Below, piece by piece: positions 1 through 9,450 of a stretch of DNA of 64,000 bases (position 1 is its first letter; each line of letters begins with the position of its first letter). The notes below the pieces were generated by a model. It worked only from the letters and a program-made list of their open reading frames with translations. It was not told where the DNA came from and searched no databases. The translations under genes were made by a program, and so were the position numbers. The DNA comes from Rosa chinensis (lineage: Eukaryota > Streptophyta > Magnoliopsida > Rosales > Rosaceae), in contig NC_037090.1 in NCBI RefSeq assembly GCF_002994745.2, positions 13,141,501 to 13,205,500 of the forward strand, in the 5' to 3' direction.

Positions 1-1
1 T

Positions 2-418
2 TATTATCCCTGCGAGGATGAAGAGGATGACCTAGATGAAGCTTTCATCTCCCAAGGTCTCTCTTTTCTTTCTTCTATATATTTTGATTAAGTTTCTAAG
101 AAATGGGTAGTGATTAAAATGTCTGATTCTTGTTTTGATTTTGTGGGTTTTGGTTGTATGGTGATAGGGAAGCTTTTGGTGGATGCAATGACACGGGGGA
201 AGTCTGAGATCAATAATGGGGCCAAGATCATGCTCACGGCAAACCCAGAAAATCTGGCAGAACCATTAGTGCTAAAATATGCAACTTCTCAATCTAATCT
301 TCAATCAGAATTTCCCCATATATATGCATGTAAACCCAACATGAAATTCAAAACCAAATATACAGATCTCTTCCCATATCAAAATTTCATTCTTTTACAA
401 AAACACTCGGTGTTCTAG
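2..418 (+). other. possible 3' exons of an unrecognised gene cut by the window edge
   Basis: The first 57 bases read as an open acidic stretch (YYPCEDEEDDLDEAFISQ) that runs into a plausible donor (caag|gtctct at 57/58). A possible acceptor (gatag, ending about 169) is followed by an open frame to a stop at 416-418. Two acceptors are possible and give different C-termini, so the product is not settled. I do not recognise the protein, and the second exon has few features of conserved coding sequence. It may be only the tail of a gene to the left, with the rest being 3' UTR. Confidence 0.22.
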
Positions 419-1095
419 GTGGTCGATTTAGCCGTTTAGGGTGCTTGGGAAGAATAATGATGGCAGGAGATAAGATTGTGAGGTTGATGAAGAAAAGAGG
501 CAGCTGATAGCTGCTATTTATTTTGAGAAAAGAAAAAATTGTAACTGAAAGGACATGTGGCAAACAATGATTGGTCTGCTTATGAAGCTGGTCCAAGTAT
601 TGTCCACCAGGTAAAGGGTTGCTCCGCATCTGATCAAAACCACATGAAGTGCCAAATTTACCCCTCAAAATTTAACGGAGTTGACGACTTTACTGTTGCT
701 AGATACGAAAATTGGGTCGGGGCAAAATCTTCAGGTACCATTTTGATATTTTTCAAAGTATAGGTATGAAAATTAATAGTCTGGAAAAGTTCAGACACTG
801 TTTGGAAGATTTTCCCTATATATATATATATTTTACTATTCTTTGTGCAACAGTTACTTAATTATGGCTGTTAGATCATGCAATCCAATGGTTGCAATTA
901 ATTGACAACGATAATAACCATTTTCCACCCTAAAAAATAATCCAAATGGTAAAAAAATAATTTTTTTTTTTCAAAAATTTTATAAATACCTAGTTCCTCA
1001 CCTTAATTTCTCACACCAAAATTTTCAACAATTTTACCTCTCCATCTTCTTCCTTCATCAATCTTCTCTTAATTTCTTTCAATTATCATTCAACA
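419..1095. other. intergenic, AT-rich, nothing recognised
   Basis: The stretch has no supported gene. It contains a short TA run near 815-830. From about 960 to 1095 there is a TATA-like tract and a C/T-rich leader-like stretch directly ahead of the pseudogene that follows, which could be the old promoter and 5' UTR of that element gene. Confidence 0.4.
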
Positions 1096-1325
1096 ATGGG
1101 AGATTCGGGTACCAATTAGTCTACCGATGAGCAAATTCAATTGTGTGATTCATGGGCACGTAAGACTGTGTGCCCGATCACCGGAAAACAAATAACCTCC
1201 TCCAAGTTATGGGAAAAGGTTCATGCTGATTATGTACAAGCCGAACTCCTCAAGCTCTCCAATCTCAGTTTCAAACGTTGAAAAAAATTCTCAAAGATTG
1301 GCACAATGCACAAATGACCTCGCGA
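1096..1325 (+). pseudogene. broken NAM-/MYB-like transposon accessory ORF (PIF-Harbinger ORF1-like)
   Basis: From the ATG at 1096 the frame reads MGDSGTN, a stop, then STDEQIQLCDSWARK, TVCPITGKQ, SSKLWEKVHADYV, with a second stop soon after. The order 'E..LC.SW....D/CPITG.Q....FW..V...Y' is the signature of the plant NAM-associated/MYB-like proteins that accompany PIF-Harbinger transposons and their domesticated relatives. The copy is dead: there is an in-frame TAG after seven codons and a TGA near 1281, and only the N-terminal trihelix-like part is present. The family call is from motif memory; the stops are seen directly. It is followed immediately by the tandem repeat at 1329-1495. Confidence 0.5.
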
Positions 1326-1328
1326 CCA

Positions 1329-1495
1329 ACATGGTCAGTTACGTGACCAGTTACAGTTACTTGGTCAGTTACGTAACCAGTTACAGTTACATGACAGTTA
1401 CATGACCAGTTACAGTTACTTGGTCAGTGACATTATCAGTTACATGACCAGTTACAGTTACTTGGTCAATGACATGGTCAGTTACGTGACCAGCT
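1329..1495. repeat. degenerate ~28-bp tandem repeat (GTTACAGTTACTTGGTCAG family)
   Basis: About six imperfect copies of a unit built from TGACCAGTTACAGTTACTTG followed by GTCAGTTACG. Each unit mixes GTTAC words with TGACCA and its complement TGGTCA, so single units can pair with themselves. Copies differ by substitutions and small deletions. Frames through it give repetitive 'VTSYSYLVSYVTSYSY' peptides, which I regard as by-products and not a protein. Confidence 0.8.
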
Positions 1496-2493
1496 ATTTT
1501 TTTTTATCATAACAATAAAAAAAAAGTATATCTCTTACAAATCAGAGACCTATATAAAATTCATCTATACAGAGAGATACAATCAATAACTTAACGAGCA
1601 TAAATCTTGCTTCAACAAAGTGCAAAGAGTATGAAGTCCTATAGAGCTATTAGACTCGCAATACTACAGATAACTAAAGAGTGAATAATTATTACGCGCG
1701 TCATTTCAACACCATTTTTAAAATTTTACCCGTAAGATTAAGACTTTAGAAAAGCTTTATCAAGCAAGCATATGCTCATCCACTATTATATAATTAAACT
1801 TTACTGTAAAGTGTTTTGTGTGCATTACCCTCTCTAATCACATATTCAAGAGGAACAAATTGGTTAGAGGAACAAATTTCATTGGATTTCTATTGACCAA
1901 ATTGCAAAACTTAAATTACCAAAGCGTCATCTTCACGTACCCGAAGGAGCGTGAGTAGAAGAACCCTTGAATACTATTTGATGATGAAAACCATACCAGC
2001 TCCTTGCTTTACACTCAAGGCGCGCGCTATGCCGGGATTATCGTTTTCTCGTCAAAATATCATATCGCGAGTGGAGTTTATTGAAACTTGAATCCGAAGG
2101 GTTACCAAATCACTTTGCTTTTTCACTAACCACTGAAGGTTACCAAATCCCCAACCTCTCTATCTTTCAGCTGGGGAGAATCCTAGGTTACAAATCTTCA
2201 ATGAGTATGTTCCTCCAGCTCCAGTAGAACTCATCAGGAATCCAATACAATGAATCATTATGCATTCGGTGTATGAAATCCATCGATCATTTCATGCATG
2301 TATCGATAAGTTTTTTTTATTTGTTGCCTCACATTAGTTAGTTAGTTTTTTTTTGTTTTTTTTTGTTTTTTTTTTAACGTGAGACGTTGGTTTTGATTGA
2401 GCCAATTATTATGACATTATATATAAGAGTTACCATCTAAATATGTAATTTCTTATTCTACATAGGCATAGCCAGAAAAATAAAAAGTGAGTG

Positions 2494-2527
<34 letters not shown>

Positions 2528-2537
2528 GGCCCGTTTT
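1496..2537. other. intergenic, no gene seen
   Basis: AT-rich DNA with T-homopolymer runs (2340-2375) and a (GT)n/(AT)n microsatellite at about 2487-2526. I see no coding or element structure that I can support. Confidence 0.4.
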
Positions 2538-2872
2538 GAGACGGACGTCCGCACTGTCCCAATAATGCTGATATCGATGCTTCTGCAGCATTCAAGCGCA
2601 GACGGCGGCACGGGTCTTGCCGGACGAAGGCCAGGGGCATCCCAGACTACTTCAACATGGAGATCGAGGTCGAAGGTTATGGACAGCAACCTCACCTGAA
2701 ACTTCAAGCCTGATCAAGGTCAATTACAAATTGGTAGCCGGCGAGTCCACCAGCAAGAAGAAGGTCAAGATTGACCCTTGACCTCCGTCCGTCAAGACCC
2801 TCGCCGCTGTCAGCACCTGAAGGCTGCACAAGCATCGACGTCCGCACTTTTGGGGCAGTGCGGACATCCGCC
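2538..2872. mobile_element. GC-rich MITE-like element with ~20-bp inverted ends
   Basis: The left end reads GGACGTCCGCACTGTCCC (from about 2542) and the right end is its near-complement, GGGGCAGTGCGGACATCC (about 2852-2869). The interior is clearly more GC-rich than the surrounding TA-rich DNA and carries no long reading frame of its own. TA microsatellites touch both sides, so a target duplication cannot be read. It is probably a non-autonomous DNA transposon; the superfamily is not determined. Confidence 0.55.
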
Positions 2873-2916
2873 CTCTTATCATACATATAAATATATATAT
2901 ATATATATATTTATAC

Positions 2917-3318
2917 AGTCCTTCTTGGCTAAGGACTTTCTTACCTAAGCTAAGGTAAAGATTTCAAATTTTTTGCTACTTTTCAATCACATATTCACAT
3001 CTTAACCGTTCAATTTTTAGGTCCTAATGTATAAATCATCTCTGCAAAATTTCAGCCAAATTGATGATCGTTAAAACATTCAAAACTGCTATTTACAACA
3101 ATGAACATGAATGGCTCCGGTTTGACAGATTCGGTTCGTTCTTGTAAATTGCAGTTTTGGATGCCTTAACGATCATCAATTTAGCTGCAAATTTGCAGAA
3201 ATGATCTATACATTAGGACCTAAAAACTGAACGGTTAAGATGGGAATATGTGATCAAAAAATGGTCATAAACTGGAAATCCATTCCATAAGCTTAGGTGC
3301 CTGAGAAAAATCCTATAT
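2917..3318. repeat. foldback MITE, copy 1
   Basis: This is an inverted repeat with arms of roughly 140 bp. The left arm (about 2936-3080) contains CATCTTAACCGTTCAATTTT and AGGTCCTAATGTATA. The right arm (about 3155-3296) carries the complements TATACATTAGGACCTAAAAA and GAACGGTTAAGATG. The loop is about 75 bp. It has no coding capacity. It belongs to the same family as the element directly to its right. Confidence 0.75.
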
Positions 3319-3320
3319 AT

Positions 3321-3661
3321 AGGCCTTCTCTGCTAAAGATATCCTTAACTTAGCTTACGGTACGGATTTTCATATTTTGACCACTTTTCGATCACATATT
3401 CAGATATTAACTATTCAGTTTTTAAGTATATATGAGTAGATCACTTCTGCAAATTTTCAGCCAGACCTGAATTGTTCGTGTAAATTATAGTTTTGGATGC
3501 CTTAACGATCATTAATTCAGCTGAAATTTTGCAGAAGTGATCTACTCATATATACCTAAAAACTGAACGGTTAAGATGTGAATATATGATCGAAAAGTGA
3601 TCAAAATATGAAAATCTGTACCGTAAGCTAAGTTAAAGACCTCCTTAGCATAGAAGGACTC
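3321..3661. repeat. foldback MITE, copy 2 (same family)
   Basis: This second inverted repeat shares the arm motifs of copy 1 (AACTGAACGGTTAAGATG, CTTAACGATCAT, TTTTGCAGAAGTGATCTAC). The left arm starts at GGCCTTCTCTGCTAAAG and the right arm ends at CTTAGCATAGAAGGACTC. The loop is shorter than in copy 1. The two copies abut in the same orientation, either as a tandem duplication or as two insertions of one family. Confidence 0.72.
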
Positions 3662-5557
3662 TGTGCGTGTGTGTGTATTACTGGAACCGACTTTAAAAGA
3701 TGAACTCGTGAAATATAGAGGCAAACATCCATAATATTTGCAAAACCATATTCAAGAACTTGTCCTAAGAGTCCCAACTAGACCTCAGCAGCGTCATAAT
3801 TAACAACAATCGTATCCAAGGTATGAAGCACATAGACATAGCCCATTTAGAGGCTCAAAACTAGACACAACAAGAAAAATACATGTAATGAGCTATGATC
3901 TAAGTGTCGAACTAAACCCACATATGTGTCACGTCATCATCAACGTTGTGGATTATGGACCATTGGTTTTATTTTTGCCACCCACGCACCACCAAATATC
4001 ATCATCTTTATACTCGATCAATGACTAATTAATGATCCTTAACTAATGGATAGCTCTAATATGACTATATGAGTAATATCATTCTGGGCATTAAGATTTG
4101 AATTTGAATCTTGTTGCTTTCCATAAATGAAGAGTAGAAGAGCATTATGTTAATTGTCAAGGAGTTGAGCTAAATTGGTTAGGTGCTTAGGCGACCTACT
4201 ACCTTATCTATTCCCACACAAAGTTAATCACCACCTATAGCCTGGATGGTCAGTGATATTTGGTGCTTCATGAACCATAATTTTGGTAAGTTTTACTTTT
4301 CTTTTTAGTAAGTTTTACGTTTCTTTTTTCAAACTCAAGTCATGAAGCATACGATACTAGTAAGTATTACTCATGCAGATCACTGTAGGGGTGAGAACCA
4401 TATATTCAAGCGGGGTGATCGATCTATATAAATGCAGTAGATTGCAATTGAATCATGTAGGTGGTTATATTAATGGAAGTCATGGAATGATATGATGGTA
4501 AGTTTATTTATTATTAGTTATAACCTACTTTGTAAGTCGGTGGTTCCAACCACCCCCTTATTGTGAGAAAGATTGTGGGGGGTTTCAGTCATGCTTTAGT
4601 AGCTAAAAGAGGCGATAGCTTCAAGCTTTAATGGACAAGGTTACCTAATACTCCACCTAATAGGAATTGTTACCGTTATAAAGCTGTGTTTAAAAGCCTT
4701 TAAGGAGTCTTAAAGGTGAGCTAAACTCAAACCCTAAATAAAATGGAAAACCAAATAATGGTACTCACTATCTATTATTACATGTATATCACATCCCAAA
4801 TTATATAATGCATGCACTCGATTATCTGTTCTAACGGATGTAGAAATATTTATATACAACTTCGTCTTATAAGAATTGTACTTCAACGCATATAAGTAAA
4901 TCAACTCACTCAAACTGTATTACATTCACGAAATCATGAGTTTTACAAATATAGAATTCTTACTTCCGAACTTATCAACTAAGGTTTAATCTTCTTCTTC
5001 TTCATTTTTTTTTTTTTAAAAGAGTACCTAGGGTTTAACTTAAACACTATGTAGAAGTAAAAACGGTATTTTATTAGGGTTTGGCTTTGCTTGCTTGGTA
5101 AACAAAGCATCTCGATATTTCAGGTCCAAAATACCACGAGAAAATCTCTCTCTTCTCTCCATGGTCCCCAAATAACATGCCACGTGCTAGATGCACCAAA
5201 AAGTTCTACATTACATCAGAAACCAAAAAACAAAAAAAGGGAAAGCGTAGTCCTCAAACAACCATGTCAAAGACGTTATGCTATTATGTCCTCTCCCTAC
5301 TGCTAAATACATACTCTCCCTTCTTCTCAGTTCATCAACAACCCATTTGCATATAACCCATCACCTTCTCTACCTCTCTCTCTTTCTCTCGAAGACTCAA
5401 TCTTTCATCTTCTCTCTCAAAAGCCAATAGAATCAGGAAAAGAAGGTGAATTTGATCTTTCACACTCCTATTCTTATCTGGGTTCGCACTTCTTTCCGCT
5501 ATTATATAATAACTCGATCCCCTATCTCTTCTAATTTCAGAGCGGAGCTTTTTTTTC
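3662..5557. other. intergenic and upstream region of the CDK inhibitor gene
   Basis: No supported gene lies in the first 1.6 kb. From about 5340 the DNA becomes C/T-rich (ctctctctctttctctcg near 5376), typical of a plant 5' leader. A TATA-like ATTATATAATAA lies at about 5500-5511, and the string CTAATTTCAG just before the ATG may be the acceptor of a leader intron. The transcription start is not determined. Confidence 0.45.
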
Positions 5558-5998
5558 ATGGATTCCAAACAACCCGACCCGAAATCCATTAACCCTTCGG
5601 ATCCCAATCGTCTTCTTCCCGAAGACGACAGGATCAAGCTCGAAATTTCTAAGACGGAAGATGGTGGCAAGAAAGGACAAGCAGGACCACCCGAAACTTC
5701 GTCGTCCTCGTCAGTCACAGAGGAATCCGGCAGCGAAAAAGTCGTAGTGGAAGACGACGACAACGACGGTTTCAGAACGCCGGTGAATCACAGAATTCCC
5801 GTGATCACAGAGTGCCCGCCTGCACCGAAAAAGACGAGAATACCCCTGCGGAAACGAAAAGCGCTTAATTCGCCGAGCGCTTCTTCTCGCAAGAGAATCC
5901 AGATTATGCTCTCGGAAGAAGAATTCGACGCGCTGTTTCCGCCGCCGTACGATTTTCGAGGCCAGATCAAGAAAGCCAGCCCAGATGGCGCCGTCTGA
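5558..5998 (+). CDS. SIAMESE-related (SMR) cyclin-dependent kinase inhibitor
   Basis: A single-exon gene of 146 codons. Plant SIM/SMR proteins bind CDK-cyclin complexes in the nucleus and block mitotic cycling, which favours endoreduplication or stress arrest. The family hallmark is visible at about residues 71-95: an acidic run, then DGFRTPVNHRIPV and the conserved CPPAPKKTR box. After this comes a basic segment (RIPLRKRK, SRKRIQI) that could act as a nuclear signal, and a C-terminal EEEFDALFPPP motif of the kind seen in SMRs. The N-terminus is Ser/Glu/Asp-rich and probably disordered. The length fits the family (about 100-170 aa). I chose the first ATG because it opens the frame right after the C/T-rich leader. 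A frame on the opposite strand is a shadow. A polyadenylation-like AATAAA lies at about 6315. The exact SMR number cannot be assigned. Confidence 0.85.
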   Translation: MDSKQPDPKSINPSDPNRLLPEDDRIKLEISKTEDGGKKGQAGPPETSSSSSVTEESGSEKVVVEDDDNDGFRTPVNHRIPVITECPPAPKKTRIPLRKRKALNSPSASSRKRIQIMLSEEEFDALFPPPYDFRGQIKKASPDGAV

Positions 5999-8013
5999 AC
6001 CGTTCGATTCTGACTACTTTACCGGTCTTCCGGTAAACAATGTAGTTAATTATACGCAACTCTGCGATTAACCCAATTAATTAAATTTTTCTCTTTCTTT
6101 TATTTTCTTTTCTCTTTTTTGGTTGTTCTTGAGAGCTTTGTTAAAACTCCAATCCAGGGTGGCTGTAAAGTTGTGAAAGATGAAGTACAGAACAAGAAAG
6201 AGTGATAGACATAATGTGTGTTCTTTTGTGCTCAAGGTGTTATTCTCTGTTTTCTAAAGAAAAAAGGGAATGGATTCTCAGAGACTGAGATATGATGATG
6301 ATGAAATAAAAAGCAATAAAGTTTCTGAAGAATTTTACGTTTAATTGTTTCTGGTGTGAATAGATTCTTCCTTCATGTTTTTTATGTTTAGCTATAAGAT
6401 TCTTCTGCTCTTCATGTCCCGTAGAAGAAGTCTCTTTGGATTCTATATGATCTTAATTGGCCCCCATGGAGAGGAAGAAGCCAATTTTAACGTTAGGATA
6501 GTTGATCTTCTGGTTAATTAATTAGAGTTTAATCTTTTTTTATAAACCTTAAATAGCTGTTTCTGTTACTGTTACTGTTACTGTTCCTCTAGAGTTAATT
6601 ACTTAATCATACCCGAGTATTAATATAAAAAAACCACTAACATCTTTGGTTACTATATAATTTTCCTTTTCAATCGATTCTTATGGGCATAAATTCAGTT
6701 TTTGATGTATTTTCAAAATAAAAATAAAAATTATGTTTGTGATGTAGAGCTAACGAGCTTGACACTCATCCGAAATTCCGAAAGCTCAAAAAATAAAAAA
6801 CACATATTTTATGATCATATAAAACTGTCTAATTATGTGTTTACTTCAATGATATTGATAACCTACCCGAAAATAACTAATGGTGTATTTAACAATCGTT
6901 AAGGGATATCGTTACATTTTTTATTTATTCATTGCTTAGGGTTTAAAAGAGTTATACTCAGGCATATACCATAATATAATTTTACTTGAATTCTTAAGTT
7001 TAAGAGTGAAAAAGCGATTTGTGGAAAACAATGTTATTACGTAACTTTATAAAAGCAATAAAAGGTTGTATTACGCAAATAGTGGACTAAGATTTGTGTA
7101 TGGGCATATAAAGGAAACTTTGACATTTTAGTGGATAATAATTGATTAATCAAGTTTCGATTTGAAGGTTTGGGAGGCCTCAAACCCCTTTAGCTTAGCT
7201 CATAGAATCCTTGTTAGGTTTGTATAATATAGCAAGATTTAGTTCTCCAATAAAGCTAAGAAAACATGCTCCACGATCTGCTCACCAAGTTTCTCAACTA
7301 CTAAATAGACATGGGATCGACTACTACAATTCTATCTTGGCATCATATCTCTGATCTACGCGAAAAGAACAAAGAGGGAACATTCTCATATGATGTAAGA
7401 AATTTTTTACTATTTCCAATTTGTCCATCTCATTTGTTTAAAGCATTAGTGTAAGTGTAAACACCAATGAGTATGAAGTTAAGTCTCTACGATTATTGGA
7501 ACTTTAATTTGGTGAAGGCACGCTTGAATAGAATCCTCTTTTATAATCAAATTTCCAGTATGCATCTGATGGTGATCATGTTAGATTTGCAGTAACATGG
7601 CTGCACCACATGTCGTATTATTGATTTCTTAAATTAACAAACCTATTGACTTTGTGATTAATTAAAACCCTCATTACATAGTCATTCTTGTCTTTAATGC
7701 CATGATATAGGATCCCTCGCCACTTTGCATTGGAATGAATCTTTTGAAGACTTATTATAGGGGTAGCAAAATAGGGATAACTAAATTTTCAACAACAAAA
7801 AAAAGGTCCAACTCCTAATATAAATGTGGCATAAGTACTTCACTCCAAATGAATATACCTACACTAGTGTGTAGATTCTACTGTCCACTTAACATAACAG
7901 CACAGAGAAAATATTTTAAATTCAAACATTGTGTATGCTATGTATACCATCACCACCTAGTATAATTAGGTAATTAACGTCTACATAGTGGATCTGCATG
8001 ACTCTGGTTGTGA
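5999..8013. other. 3' UTR and intergenic DNA, nothing recognised
   Basis: The first 350 bases are probably the CDK-inhibitor 3' UTR. A (GTTACT)n-like run occurs at 6561-6585. Beyond that the DNA is AT-rich with only short chance frames. No element boundaries are visible. Confidence 0.4.
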
Positions 8014-8021
8014 CATACGTC

Positions 8022-8719
8022 TAGACCTGTAAATGGACGAAATCGACCTAAATTCAAATCAGTTTACTAATAAAAAATTCAACCCGAACCCGCTCCATTA
8101 ACCTGGGGGATCGTTGATAGCTCGATCCAAATCCGTATCCTTGGGATTAACGGATACCCAATCTGCTAATCCTATTTGTTTATAATTTTACATATTTTTA
8201 AATTTTACACAGTAATATTAAATTTATATCATGATACCTTATAAAATAAAATATTAAAACAACATGAAGAGTATCACCGAAAGTAGAATTACATTATCAA
8301 AATATTTCTTACACCCGATAAATTAAGAGAGACGTTAGGAGACTTGTATGAGATTAATTGTGCTTTTACAACCTTCTTAGCTTTTTGGTAAACTAAACAA
8401 AGTATGCTTCTTGGGTGATGGAATGATAGACTCTGTTTACGAAGACCGTCCCTTAGGTTTTTACAAAAAAAATTGTATTAAGAAATTCTCAATATTTTAT
8501 ATTTTTTCAAAAAATAATAATGTATTAATAAAAAATAATATTTTATTATTATAAAAACTGATCGGATTGACTTAAATTTGTATTTGATCCGTTAAATAAA
8601 GGGGTTAAAGAATTTAGATCATTAACGGATCAACAGATTAAAATTTTCAATCCAAACTCGTCCAATAGCCACGGATTCGAAGCAGATCTGAATCAAAATC
8701 TGGTCCATTCATAGGTCTA
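8022..8719. mobile_element. non-autonomous hAT element (698 bp) with 8-bp target duplication
   Basis: The left end reads TAGACCTGTAAATGGACGAA and the right end CTGGTCCATTCATAGGTCTA, imperfect inverted repeats of the plant hAT form TAG..TGTAAATGG. The flanks are CATACGTC at 8014-8021 and CATGCGTC at 8720-8727, an 8-bp target duplication with one mismatch, as expected for hAT. The interior is AT-rich with no transposase frame, so it depends on another element. The words Gatccg/AACGGAT recur just inside both ends. A broken relative of its right half occurs at 22945-23060. Confidence 0.82.
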
Positions 8720-8852
8720 CATGCGTCATCTAATTCAACACTGGAGCAATATCACTACGGTAAAAGCTAATTAAGATCTCATTAGGAGACCGCTATAGTA
8801 TGCTCGTCAAAAGAAGTTAAATTTTATTTTGTTTTAAAAAGGAAAAGAATGT

Positions 8853-8874
8853 CCCCCCCCCCCCCCCCCCCCCC
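8853..8874. repeat. poly(C) run, 22 bases
   Basis: An uninterrupted run of 22 C. Such runs are rare in this AT-rich DNA and are prone to sequencing and assembly error. The true length may differ. Confidence 0.9.
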
Positions 8875-9450
8875 TACGGCCCTATATTTAAGTTGAACTC
8901 ACTAATCCAATAACTTCAGTCTTCAGGGGTACCTTTTTTGGTACAAACTTAAGGTACACCCCTTAATTCCATTTGCAAGTCTCATCTCATATGCTATTGT
9001 ATGTTTGGGTTTCCACTTCCCAAAGCCCGGTGCTTGTTTGGGCCTTAATTAAAATCAAATCCACCAAATCCTAGCACAGTGACGTGGCAAGCAGTGAGTG
9101 GCAAACGACATACATAGAATGTTGGAAATAATACCCTCTCTATAATCTATATTATAATAGACGTGAAGGAATGAAATGTAAAATAACGCGCGAAATCCAC
9201 CATTAAAATAAAGCTTCTCCTTCCCTCCCTCCCCCTCCCTTGACTGTTTCTCTTTGCCTCCACAAACATAACGGTAATTAACCACCTAACACCCGCCCCC
9301 TCATTTTTCTCTCTTCCACTTTCTCTCTCTCCCCCCCATCAATCACACAATCCCATTTTCGTTTCACTCAAAATCACTGAATCCAATTTCTTTGAACAAT
9401 CACAGAAAAGCTCGATCGCCCCTGTAATTCGAAACCCTAAATGCAACGAG

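Noticed and set aside
1223..1405. Repetitive peptide VTSYSYLVSYVTSYSY as a structural protein
   Set aside because: It is a by-product of the 28-bp DNA repeat, with indels between units that do not respect the frame.
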